NCBI GenBank assembly: GCA_035512995.1
Contig: DATKCY010000094.1
Coordinates: 1-5,247 of the forward strand
Direction: 5' to 3'
DNA: 5,247 nucleotides
Source of the DNA: Thermohalobaculum sp035512995
Lineage (GTDB): Bacteria > Pseudomonadota > Alphaproteobacteria > Rhodobacterales > Rhodobacteraceae
Below the pieces are notes generated by a model. It was not told the origin of the DNA. It saw nothing but the letters and a program-made list of their open reading frames with translations, and searched no databases. The stretch's first letter is position 1. Each line of letters begins with the position of its first letter. Positions 1 to 5,066 of this stretch are shown here, piece by piece. The position numbers and the translations under genes were made by a program.

Positions 1-320
1 CCCGCCTGCTGGCACCCCTGCCGGCGGAGCGGCTGGATGACCCGGCCGGGGAGGAACGCCGCGCGGCCGATACGGCCGAGCGCGCGCGCCAGCGCCTGAT
101 GCAGGACCGGCTGCAGCGCTTTCTCCGCAATTCGGCGCGCGTGGACCGCGCCACCCTCGACGCCGACACCGCGGCCGCGCGGGCGGCGCGGGCGGGGACG
201 GTCGCGCACGGGATGGACCGGCTTCAGTCGGGCGCGGCGGCCGGGCGGAATGCCCTCGGCGAGCGGCCCGGGATCGACACCGGTCCGCTGATCCGGACCC
301 CGCGGGTAAAGCTGGAGTGA
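1..320 (+). CDS. 3' end of an unrecognised Ala/Arg-rich protein (partial)
   Basis: The frame is open from the left edge (first full codon at position 3) to a TGA at 318-320, so about 105 C-terminal residues are visible and the true start lies outside the window. The visible part is strongly charged and rich in Ala and Arg, and it begins with a probably helical Glu/Arg stretch. It then loosens into a Gly/Pro-containing tail ending in PRVKLE. No membrane segment, cysteine cluster or catalytic motif is visible, and I do not recognise a family. An internal ATG at 99 could open a 73-residue protein. The same composition continues upstream of that ATG without a stop, and no clear ribosome binding site precedes it, so a longer gene running in from the left is more likely. 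The neighbouring genes converge on it from the minus strand, so it is not part of the stress-response transcripts. Confidence 0.55.
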   Translation, partial: RLLAPLPAERLDDPAGEERRAADTAERARQRLMQDRLQRFLRNSARVDRATLDADTAAARAARAGTVAHGMDRLQSGAAAGRNALGERPGIDTGPLIRTPRVKLE

Positions 321-362
321 GCCCGGCGGAAATCGCCACCACGCCGGTGACCGTGGCACAGG

Positions 363-375
363 GGGACGAAGTCCC
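363..375. terminator. Possible bidirectional hairpin between convergent genes
   Basis: A GGGAC-GAA-GTCCC inverted repeat (five base pairs, three-base loop) lies just before the stop codon of the minus-strand 71-residue gene and 42 nt after the stop of the plus-strand partial gene. The convergent arrangement makes a shared terminator plausible. The stem is short and no T-run follows on either strand, so this is only a weak call. Confidence 0.2.
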
Positions 376-378
376 GCG

Positions 379-594
379 CTAGTCGGTCGTGGCGACCAGC
401 AGCGGCTCCTCGTCCTGCTCGCGGCAGACCACGAGCGCGGCCGGGTAGTCGAGCCGGCGCGCTTCGGGCCGCTCGAACATCTGCGTCTCGCAGACCTCGG
501 CGGTCGACGCGACGATCTCCCGCTCCGCGACCCGGTCGCAGACCGACAGATCGTCGGAACAGCCCATCAGGACGGCAAGGAAAACGGCTTCCAA
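379..594 (-). CDS. Small four-cysteine protein, predicted EcfG regulon member
   Basis: This is a 71-residue protein of unrecognised family. It starts with a short hydrophobic stretch (MEAVFLAVLMG), too short for a normal signal peptide, followed by an acidic body with cysteines at 12, 19, 35 and 57. It ends with LLVATTD and a TAG at 379-381. The four cysteines suggest disulphides or metal binding, but this is inference. The TTG start at 594 is chosen because GAGGG lies about five bases upstream of it. An in-frame ATG at 567 would give a 62-residue form beginning MGCSDD, and there is no other start before the upstream stop. A perfect GGAAC-N16-CGTT promoter lies 53-77 nt upstream, so expression under general stress is predicted. 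It lies downstream of, and on the same strand as, phyR and the small membrane protein gene. Confidence is fair that it is a real gene and low on any function. Confidence 0.6.
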   Translation of the reverse strand: MEAVFLAVLMGCSDDLSVCDRVAEREIVASTAEVCETQMFERPEARRLDYPAALVVCREQDEEPLLVATTD

Positions 595-618
595 TCGGAC
601 CCTCGCACCACGCGCTTC

Positions 619-632
619 GAGGCGTAAGCCTC
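619..632 (-). other. Small hairpin in the leader of the cysteine-protein gene
   Basis: A perfect five-base-pair inverted repeat, GAGGC and GCCTC around a four-base loop (GTAA on plus, TTAC on minus), lies between the predicted EcfG-dependent start of transcription (about 640) and the TTG start at 594. If the promoter call is right, it falls in the 5' leader of the mRNA, 25 nt before the start codon. It could affect translation or simply be chance in GC-rich DNA. Confidence 0.3.
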
Positions 633-646
633 ACCCACCGGCGAAA

Positions 647-671
647 AACGCGCAGGTGGCGGAGAGGTTCC
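647..671 (-). promoter_or_regulatory. EcfG (general stress sigma) promoter for the small cysteine protein
   Basis: Read on the minus strand, GGAAC (671-667) and CGTT (650-647) are separated by exactly 16 bases. This is the established EcfG-type -35/-10 consensus, with all nine bases matching. Transcription would start near 640 and give a leader of about 46 nt before the TTG codon at 594. The site sits in the gap between the small membrane protein gene and the cysteine-protein gene, as a promoter should. It would let the latter be induced separately from phyR. Confidence 0.7.
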
Positions 672-692
672 CCGGCTCGCGCCCCTGGCGGC

Positions 693-929
693 TCAGCCGA
701 AGGCCGAGAACGCGATGATGCCGACCACGACCATCGCGACGATCGCGGCGATCGTGCTGAAGCGCAGGACCTTCCAGACCCCCTGCGTCTCGGCGTTCGA
801 CGGATGGTGCTCCCCGGGGTTCAGCGCGCCATGCTCGCTCACGCGGCTGATGTCGTCGGGCCCGTGCTGATGCACCGGGTCGGGCGTGTCGCCCGAACCC
901 TGCTTGGGCCGGTTCTCGGCGGCTGGCAT
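693..929 (-). CDS. Small single-helix (tail-anchored) membrane protein
   Basis: This is a 78-residue protein. Residues 1-52 are hydrophilic and rich in Pro, His, Asp and Glu, with six histidines between 20 and 42 (for example HQHGPDD and GEHHPSNAE). Residues 55-77 form one hydrophobic helix (STIAAIVAMVVVGIIAFSAF) that ends the protein. This is a tail-anchor topology, with the N-terminal part probably cytoplasmic. The ATG at 929 is supported by AAAGGAG six bases upstream. The gene starts 62 nt after phyR ends on the same strand, and I found no GGAAC/CGTT pair of its own, so read-through from phyR is likely. I cannot name the family. Its size and single helix vaguely recall the small subunit-IV proteins of alphaproteobacterial aa3 oxidases, but no characteristic motif supports that, and the helix is at the extreme C terminus. 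Confidence 0.65.
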   Translation of the reverse strand: MPAAENRPKQGSGDTPDPVHQHGPDDISRVSEHGALNPGEHHPSNAETQGVWKVLRFSTIAAIVAMVVVGIIAFSAFG

Positions 930-956
930 TGCAGTCTCCTTTGTGGCGTTGCGTCG

Positions 957-975
957 GCGGCGTCCGGGACGCCGC
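957..975 (-). terminator. GC-rich hairpin just after phyR
   Basis: A perfect eight-base-pair inverted repeat, GCGGCGTC and GACGCCGC around a three-base loop, begins 16 nt beyond the phyR stop codon. On the minus strand it is followed by mixed sequence, not a T-run. It therefore does not look like a classical intrinsic terminator, and could instead attenuate or protect the 3' end of phyR mRNA ahead of the small membrane protein gene. Confidence 0.35.
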
Positions 976-991
976 GCGCGACCCGCGCCCG

Positions 992-1819
992 TCAGGCCCC
1001 TTTAAGGAACAGCACCTGGCTGATCGCCGCCTCGAGCGTCTCGGTCTTGAACGGCTTGGTGAGCAGGAAGGTCGGCTCCGGCCGCTCGCCCGTCAGCAGC
1101 CGCTCGGGGAAGGCCGTGACGAAGATGACGGGGACCTCCATCTTCTCGAGGATATCCTCGACCGCCTCGACGCCGGACGAGCCGTCGGCGAGCTGGATGT
1201 CGGCCAGCACCAGGTCGGGCTCGGTCTCGTTCGCCAGCGCCACTGCCGTCTCGTGGGTGTCGGCGACGCCGGTCACCTCGTGGCCGAGACCGCGCACGAT
1301 CGACTCGATGTCGAGCGCGATGATCGGCTCGTCCTCGATGATCATCACCCGGCTCTGCATCTGCTCGTCGAGCTCGCCGCGCGCCGACTTCACGAGCTGC
1401 TCGGCCTCCTCGGTGTCGATGTCCATGATCATCGCAGCCTCCTCGACGCTGAACTCCTCGACCGAGGTCAGCAGCAGCGCCTGCCGGTGGCGGGGCGTCA
1501 GGCGCGAGAGGCGCCGCTCGGCCGAGCTGCCCTTCGCCTCCTCCTCGAGCGCGTCGCGCTCGTCGGCGACGGGATCGACCTGCGCCGAGGACCAGATGCT
1601 GTGGAAGAGCTTGTAGAGCGCGACCCTGGGCGGCAGCGACGTGTCGAGCGCCGAACGGTCCGCGATCAGCGCCTCCAGCGTCGAGGCGACATATGCATCG
1701 CCCGACGCCTGATCGCCGCACAGCGCGCGTCCGAAACGGCGCAGGAACGGCAGATGCTGCGGAATCAGGCTGGACAGGCTGGGCTTCGATGCCTCGCTGC
1801 CCCCCGCAACTGCGGTCAT
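992..1819 (-). CDS. phyR: PhyR, response regulator and anti-anti-sigma factor of the general stress response
   Basis: This 275-residue protein has an N-terminal sigma-factor-like half (about 15-155) and a C-terminal receiver domain (about 157-272), the domain order specific to PhyR. The sigma-like part includes HLPFLRRFGRALCGDQASGD (22-41) and a region-4-like segment (106-150, RLTPRHRQALLL onward). The receiver has the acidic pair E162/D163, the phospho-acceptor D207 in LADIQLADG, T235 in FVTAF and K255 in TKPF, all intact. In this family, phosphorylation of the receiver exposes the sigma-like part, which binds NepR and so frees EcfG. The ATG at 1819 is chosen because GAGGAG lies seven bases upstream. 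A longer open frame to 1948 would run through the promoter region. The protein is slightly longer than many PhyRs because about a dozen residues (TAVAGGSEASKP) precede the conserved start. It is divergent from nepR-ecfG and has its own EcfG-type promoter. Confidence 0.96.
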   Translation of the reverse strand: MTAVAGGSEASKPSLSSLIPQHLPFLRRFGRALCGDQASGDAYVASTLEALIADRSALDTSLPPRVALYKLFHSIWSSAQVDPVADERDALEEEAKGSSAERRLSRLTPRHRQALLLTSVEEFSVEEAAMIMDIDTEEAEQLVKSARGELDEQMQSRVMIIEDEPIIALDIESIVRGLGHEVTGVADTHETAVALANETEPDLVLADIQLADGSSGVEAVEDILEKMEVPVIFVTAFPERLLTGERPEPTFLLTKPFKTETLEAAISQVLFLKGA

Positions 1820-1858
1820 CGGCGATCTCCTCGGAGCTGAAATTATTGCCGCACGTCC

Positions 1859-1883
1859 GGAACGAACGCCCGACGGACGCGTT
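1859..1883 (+). promoter_or_regulatory. EcfG-type promoter of nepR-ecfG
   Basis: GGAAC at 1859-1863 and CGTT at 1880-1883 are separated by 16 bases, a perfect match to the EcfG consensus on the plus strand. Transcription would start near 1890, about 45 nt before the GTG proposed for nepR. This fits the positive autoregulation of the sigma factor known in this system. Confidence 0.85.
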
Positions 1884-1889
1884 TGTTCC
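1865..1889 (-). promoter_or_regulatory. EcfG-type promoter of phyR
   Basis: On the minus strand, GGAAC (1889-1885) and CGTT (1868-1865) are separated by 16 bases, again a perfect consensus. Transcription would start near 1857 and give a leader of about 38 nt to the phyR ATG at 1819. It overlaps the plus-strand nepR promoter almost completely, so one polymerase should exclude the other. Confidence 0.85.
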
Positions 1890-1935
1890 CGACCATATGG
1901 GACAGCAGCAGCGGAATTTCCAAGGGGCCGGACGA

Positions 1936-2166
1936 GTGAACAGCTCACGGGACGGGGACGAGGACCAGGCTGCGAAAGCGCGATCTGTCGACACGCAAAA
2001 GCACCGGGACGACGACACCGGAAAAGGCGTCACGAGGATCACCGAGGAGCAGGACCCCATCGCCGCAGCCCTGCGGCGGGTCTACAACGATGCCGCGACG
2101 GAGCCGCTTCCGGACGACCTGAGCCAGTTGCTCAGCCGGCTGGAAGCTGCGGAGAAGGATGCATGA
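1936..2166 (+). CDS. nepR: NepR, anti-sigma factor of EcfG
   Basis: This is a 76-residue protein. The first 40 residues are polar and probably disordered. Residues 41-71 carry the NepR core: helix IAAALRRVYNDAATEPLPDD, then LSQLLSRLE, with the conserved Tyr, Glu-Pro and Pro-Asp positions. In this family the two helices wrap around EcfG to keep it from RNA polymerase, and phosphorylated PhyR competes for the same helices. The GTG at 1936 is preferred because AAGGGG lies eight bases upstream and it leaves a normal leader after the predicted promoter. The in-frame ATG at 1897 would add 13 residues, but it would lie only a few bases after the transcription start and has no ribosome binding site. 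The stop overlaps the ecfG start (ATGA, 2163-2166), so the two are probably translationally coupled, which keeps sigma and anti-sigma levels in step. Confidence 0.88.
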   Translation: MNSSRDGDEDQAAKARSVDTQKHRDDDTGKGVTRITEEQDPIAAALRRVYNDAATEPLPDDLSQLLSRLEAAEKDA

Positions 2167-2714
2167 GCCAGACCTTCAAGGCCGAGCTGGTCGAGGCTCT
2201 GAAGCCGCTCCGCGGATTCGCGCGCACCTTCCACCGCGACCCTGCCCGCGCCGACGACCTGGTGCAGGAGACGGTCATGAAGGCCTGGGAAAACCGTGAG
2301 AAGTTCAGGGAGGGCACGAACATGCGCGCCTGGCTTTTCACCATCCTGCGCAACAGCTACTACTCCGAGATGCGCAAGAAGACGCGGGAGGTCGAGGACG
2401 CCGACGGCGCGCTGACGGCAGCCTTGTCCGAGAAGGGCGGCCAGGAAGGCCACATGGCGATGCGCGATTTCCGCCTCGCCCTCGCCGAACTCAGCGACGA
2501 CCAGCGCGAGGCGCTGATCCTGGTCGGCGCGTCCGGCTTCACCTACGAGGAAGCCGCCCAGATCTGCAACTGCAAGCCCGGCACGGTCAAGAGCCGCGTC
2601 AGCCGGGCGCGCGAGCGGCTTTCGCAGCTGCTCGACGTGCCGCCCGGCGACGCGGTCGACCATGATGCGGCACCCGGAGCCACCGGCGCCGACCGGGCCG
2701 CGCAAGCGTTCTAG
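2163..2714 (+). CDS. ecfG: EcfG-family general stress sigma factor
   Basis: This is a 183-residue extracytoplasmic-function sigma factor. Region 2 spans about 12-75 and includes DPARADDLVQETVMKAWEN (27-45) and WLFTILRNSYYSEMRKK (57-73), the segment that reads the -10 element. Region 4 spans about 104-155, with a helix-turn-helix in FTYEEAAQICNCKPGTVKSR, which reads the -35 element. These are the hallmarks of ECF15 (EcfG) sigma factors. The ATG at 2163 overlaps the nepR stop and is preceded by GGAGAAGGA. About 28 residues after region 4 (from DVPPGDAVDHD) form an Ala/Gly-rich tail that carries the start of the kinase gene in another frame. The expected targets are GGAAC-N16/17-CGTT promoters, three of which are present in this window. 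Confidence 0.96.
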   Translation: MSQTFKAELVEALKPLRGFARTFHRDPARADDLVQETVMKAWENREKFREGTNMRAWLFTILRNSYYSEMRKKTREVEDADGALTAALSEKGGQEGHMAMRDFRLALAELSDDQREALILVGASGFTYEEAAQICNCKPGTVKSRVSRARERLSQLLDVPPGDAVDHDAAPGATGADRAAQAF

Positions 2715-4524
2715 CGTGGCACTCCGGCGCGCTTTCGAGGCAGCGCGCCGCCTGCGGGTCCAGTTCGCGCTGATCGTCGCGATCGCGCTGGCACCCGCGG
2801 GCCTCGTCGCCGTGTTCCAGGCCGCCTCCAACATCGACGAGGCGCTCCGCCTCGAGCAGGAGGCGCTCCGCCGCGCGGCGCGCGAGCTGACCGAGGACGA
2901 GCGCAGCGCCATCATCGCGATCCGCGAGCGCATCCGCCTGGCCGCCCGCCGCCCCGGCATCCGCACGCTCGGCGGCGAGGAATGCGATGCCGCCGTCGCG
3001 GCGATCGCCGAGGACGACCCGCGCTTCTCCGGCGCCCTCGTGTTCGACGACCAGGGCGTCTCGGTCTGCGGCGAGAGCAAGGGCTTCGACATCTCCGGCA
3101 CCGAGGCCTTCCGCAGCTTCAGCGAGGCGCCGCGCCTGCTCGTCGGTCCGATCCGGTCGGGCCGGGTGAGCGGGCGCAACGTCATGCTGGCGCTCGCCCC
3201 GGTGCTCGGCAGTGACGGCCGGACCGGGATCGTGGCGATGGGGCTCTCGGCCGACTTCTTCCAGCGCATCTCGGATGCCTCCGACCCCTCCGCCACGCAG
3301 TTCGCCCTGCTCGACGAGGCCGGCACGGTGTTCGCCGGAAATGTCAGCGAGCGGCGCGCGTGGCTGCCGCTCGACGTGGCGCCGCTGCTTCGCGAGGAGG
3401 AGCTCCTCGCCCTGCTCGAGGCAAAGGACGGCAAGGAGCGCATGTACTACATCGAGCCCCTCCCGATCGACCGCATCTGGATGATCGCCGCACGCCCGGC
3501 GCTCGACTGGCAGGGCGTGCTCTTCAGCGACAAGGGGCTGGCGCTGATCGCGCCGCTCCTGCTCTGGGCGATCGCGGTCAGCGTCGCCTTCTTCGTGATC
3601 GACCGGCTGGTGTCGCGCCACATCGTCTATCTGCAGCGGGTCGCGGCGGCGATCGGGCGCGGGCACCTCGAGATCGGCGCGCTCAGCCTCCAGGGAGCGC
3701 CGACCGAGATCCGGCGCCTCGGCGACGCGCTCGAGAACATGGCCGGTCGCCTCGCCGAGCGCGAGTCGGCGCTGAGGGCGAATGTCGAGGCGAAGCGGGC
3801 GCTGCTGCTCGAGGTCCACCACCGGGTCAAGAACAACCTGCAGATGATCTCGTCCCTGATGAACATGCAGCTCCGCCGCGTCGAGGGCGAGGCCGAGCGC
3901 CGCTCGGTCCGGATCGTCCAGGACCGGATCCACGGCCTCGCGCTCGTGCACCAGCACCTCTACGCGACCGACCAGCTCGACGCCGTCGCGCTCGACCGGC
4001 TGGTCGAGGACATCGGCAACTATCTTCGCGGCTCGGTCTGCCCCGCCGGCGCCGCGCCGGCCGAGGTCGATTTCGACCTCGACCCGGTGACCGCCAGCGC
4101 GGACATCGCGACCCCGGTGTCGCTCTTCCTGATCGAGGCGATGGGCAACGCGCTCAAGCACTGCCGCGACCAGACCGCCCCGGGCCGGGTCTTCCTGTCG
4201 CTGAAGCGCGACGACCATGCCTTCGAGCTCTCCGTGCGCAACGACCGGCCGGCGCTCGACGACGGCGTGATCGGCGAGAGCAGCTTCGGCCTCGGCACGC
4301 GGCTCATGGAAGGCTTCGCCCGCCAGATCGGCGGCTCGATCGAGCGCGACCTGACCGACCGCCGCTTCAAGATCGTGCTGCGGGCGCCGCTCGCGCCCAG
4401 GGGCTCGACCTTCGCGATCCGGCGGCGGAGGCGCGATAGCCCGCCGGCGGGGTCCGGCGGCACCGCCAGCACGGTGGAGCGGGCGATGCCCGAGGACGTG
4501 GTCATGCCCTTCCGCGAGCGCTGA
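2662..4524 (+). CDS. Membrane HisKA_2/HWE-type sensor histidine kinase, probable PhyR kinase
   Basis: This is a 620-residue PhyK-like kinase. The layout is a basic N-terminal tail (1-32), TM1 (about 33-55), a sensor region of about 235 residues (57-291), TM2 (about 293-317), a HAMP-like linker (about 318-371), the dimerisation/phospho-acceptor domain (about 378-455) and an ATPase domain (about 480-575). The H-box is LLLEVHHRVKNNLQMISSL, with H387 the likely phosphorylated residue. The N-box is EAMGNALKH (N496) and the G-box SFGLGTRLME. This H-box type belongs to the HisKA_2/HWE group that supplies known PhyR kinases, so PhyR is the likely partner. The sensor part resembles a Cache-like periplasmic domain and has one cysteine pair, C108 and C136. 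The gene overlaps the ecfG end by 53 nt. The ATG at 2662 (or the next codon, 2665) has no clear ribosome binding site, and a GTG at 2716, just after the ecfG stop, is an alternative. The last 45 residues are a basic, low-complexity tail. Confidence 0.9.
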   Translation: MMRHPEPPAPTGPRKRSSVALRRAFEAARRLRVQFALIVAIALAPAGLVAVFQAASNIDEALRLEQEALRRAARELTEDERSAIIAIRERIRLAARRPGIRTLGGEECDAAVAAIAEDDPRFSGALVFDDQGVSVCGESKGFDISGTEAFRSFSEAPRLLVGPIRSGRVSGRNVMLALAPVLGSDGRTGIVAMGLSADFFQRISDASDPSATQFALLDEAGTVFAGNVSERRAWLPLDVAPLLREEELLALLEAKDGKERMYYIEPLPIDRIWMIAARPALDWQGVLFSDKGLALIAPLLLWAIAVSVAFFVIDRLVSRHIVYLQRVAAAIGRGHLEIGALSLQGAPTEIRRLGDALENMAGRLAERESALRANVEAKRALLLEVHHRVKNNLQMISSLMNMQLRRVEGEAERRSVRIVQDRIHGLALVHQHLYATDQLDAVALDRLVEDIGNYLRGSVCPAGAAPAEVDFDLDPVTASADIATPVSLFLIEAMGNALKHCRDQTAPGRVFLSLKRDDHAFELSVRNDRPALDDGVIGESSFGLGTRLMEGFARQIGGSIERDLTDRRFKIVLRAPLAPRGSTFAIRRRRRDSPPAGSGGTASTVERAMPEDVVMPFRER

Positions 4525-4596
4525 GGCCCCGGTCCCCGCCTGCCCGATCTGCAACCCCGACGGAACGGCCGGCGCCGCGAGCCGACGGCCCGACGA

Positions 4597-4983
4597 TCAG
4601 ACCGCGCCCGACATGAGCTCGCCCGGGGTCAGCACGGGCACGCCCAGGCTGTCCCGGTGGTCGAGCAGGTGACGGTCGCTGGAGACCAGCGTGCAGCCCG
4701 CGGCGGCGGCGAGCGCGGCGAATTTCCGGTCGGCGGGGTCGGCGATCCGGCCGAAACCCTCCGGGCGGGTCTCGCCGGTGAACCGGGCCTCCTCGCGGAA
4801 GAGGTCGGCGACCGCATCCCAGGAGAGGCGGGGGATGCGGCCCAGCACCGCGCGCGTCTCGTCCCGGGTCGGCGCGTCCCAGACGAGCGTCGCCGCGCCC
4901 GAGCGGACCGCGGACAGGAGCCGCGCCGAGGCGCTGCTTTTCCTGAAGGCGGCGCCGACGAAGACGTTGGTGTCGATGACGAC
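4597..4983 (-). CDS. PIN-domain protein (TIGR00305-like putative RNase toxin), start codon missing
   Basis: The frame encodes about 128 residues of a PIN domain, normally a metal-dependent RNase. It begins VVIDTNVFVGAAF and ends at a TGA (4597-4599). Numbering from 4983, the expected acidic residues are D4 (IDTN), E42 (TRDETRAVL), D82 (ADPADRKF) and D103 (VSSDRHLL), so the active site looks complete. The pattern fits the 'putative toxin component, PIN family' group. In this frame there is no ATG, GTG or TTG between the end of the neighbouring gene and the domain. The first is an internal GTG at 4848, which would remove D4 and E42. A GGAGG at 4998-4994 is well placed for a start near 4986-4983, and a GTG at 4994 is one frame off. 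It is therefore a non-standard start, a one-base deletion, or a dead gene. No antitoxin gene is visible beside it. The left end (stop) is firm; the right end is an estimate. Confidence 0.65.
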   Translation of the reverse strand, partial: VVIDTNVFVGAAFRKSSASARLLSAVRSGAATLVWDAPTRDETRAVLGRIPRLSWDAVADLFREEARFTGETRPEGFGRIADPADRKFAALAAAAGCTLVSSDRHLLDHRDSLGVPVLTPGELMSGAV

Positions 4984-4993
4984 GCGGGCCGCA

Positions 4994-4998
4994 CCTCC
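4994..4998 (-). promoter_or_regulatory. Shine-Dalgarno sequence before the PIN-domain frame
   Basis: GGAGG on the minus strand is followed after 7-10 bases by the codons CGC and GTC (4986-4981) that begin the conserved PIN strand. The spacing is what a normal start would need, yet no standard start codon is there. Confidence 0.4.
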
Positions 4999-5066
4999 GG
5001 CGCTCGCTCCGACGGCGTGGTGACCGGCAGGTCCGGCTCGAGGTTCTCGGCGTCCTCGGCGCGGGA

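Larger units (their letters stand above)
1859..1889. repeat. Inverted repeat formed by the two overlapping EcfG promoters
   Basis: The left arm GGAACGAACG (1859-1868) and right arm CGTTTGTTCC (1880-1889) are inverted copies with one mismatch, around an 11-base centre (1869-1879). Each arm holds the -35 element of one promoter and the -10 element of the opposite one, which explains the dyad. It could also be read as an operator, but the promoter match on both strands is the simpler account. Confidence 0.8.

Noticed and set aside
635..659. CCACC...GGTGG hairpin with inner GCG/CGC as terminator of the membrane-protein gene
   Set aside because: The T-run on the minus strand is in the loop, not after the stem, and the sequence coincides with the spacer and -10 element of the EcfG promoter, which explains it better.
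1693..1935. Longer nepR start at 1693 or 1897
   Set aside because: 1693 lies inside phyR on the other strand and upstream of the promoter; 1897 is almost at the predicted transcription start and has no ribosome binding site, while the GTG at 1936 has AAGGGG.
1820..1948. Longer phyR start at 1948 adding 43 residues
   Set aside because: The extension runs through both EcfG promoters, lacks PhyR-like sequence, and the ATG at 1819 has a good GAGGAG at proper spacing.
2599..4554. Long minus-strand open frame (651 codons) opposite the kinase
   Set aside because: The plus-strand kinase has clear domains and motifs; the minus frame is a low-complexity Arg/Ala/Asp-rich shadow typical of high-GC coding DNA.
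4562..4590. GGAAC at 4562 as another EcfG promoter
   Set aside because: No CGTT occurs at 16 or 17 bases, and no plus-strand gene follows. Other isolated GGAAC sites at 556, 1006 and 1744 fail the same test.
4525..4596. Terminator between the kinase and PIN genes
   Set aside because: GC-rich self-complementary bits (for example CGGCGCCG) are present but no clean stem followed by a T-run on either strand.
4629..4994. 121-residue minus-strand frame starting at the GTG at 4994
   Set aside because: Its sequence is Ser/Pro/Arg low complexity; the PIN domain with conserved acidic residues is in the adjacent frame.
4995..5066. Antitoxin-like peptide between the barrel gene and the PIN frame (SRAEDAENLEPDLPVTT)
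   Set aside because: It reads like coding sequence but has no start codon and simply follows the barrel stop codon in the same frame; the barrel's terminal Phe shows that the stop is genuine.
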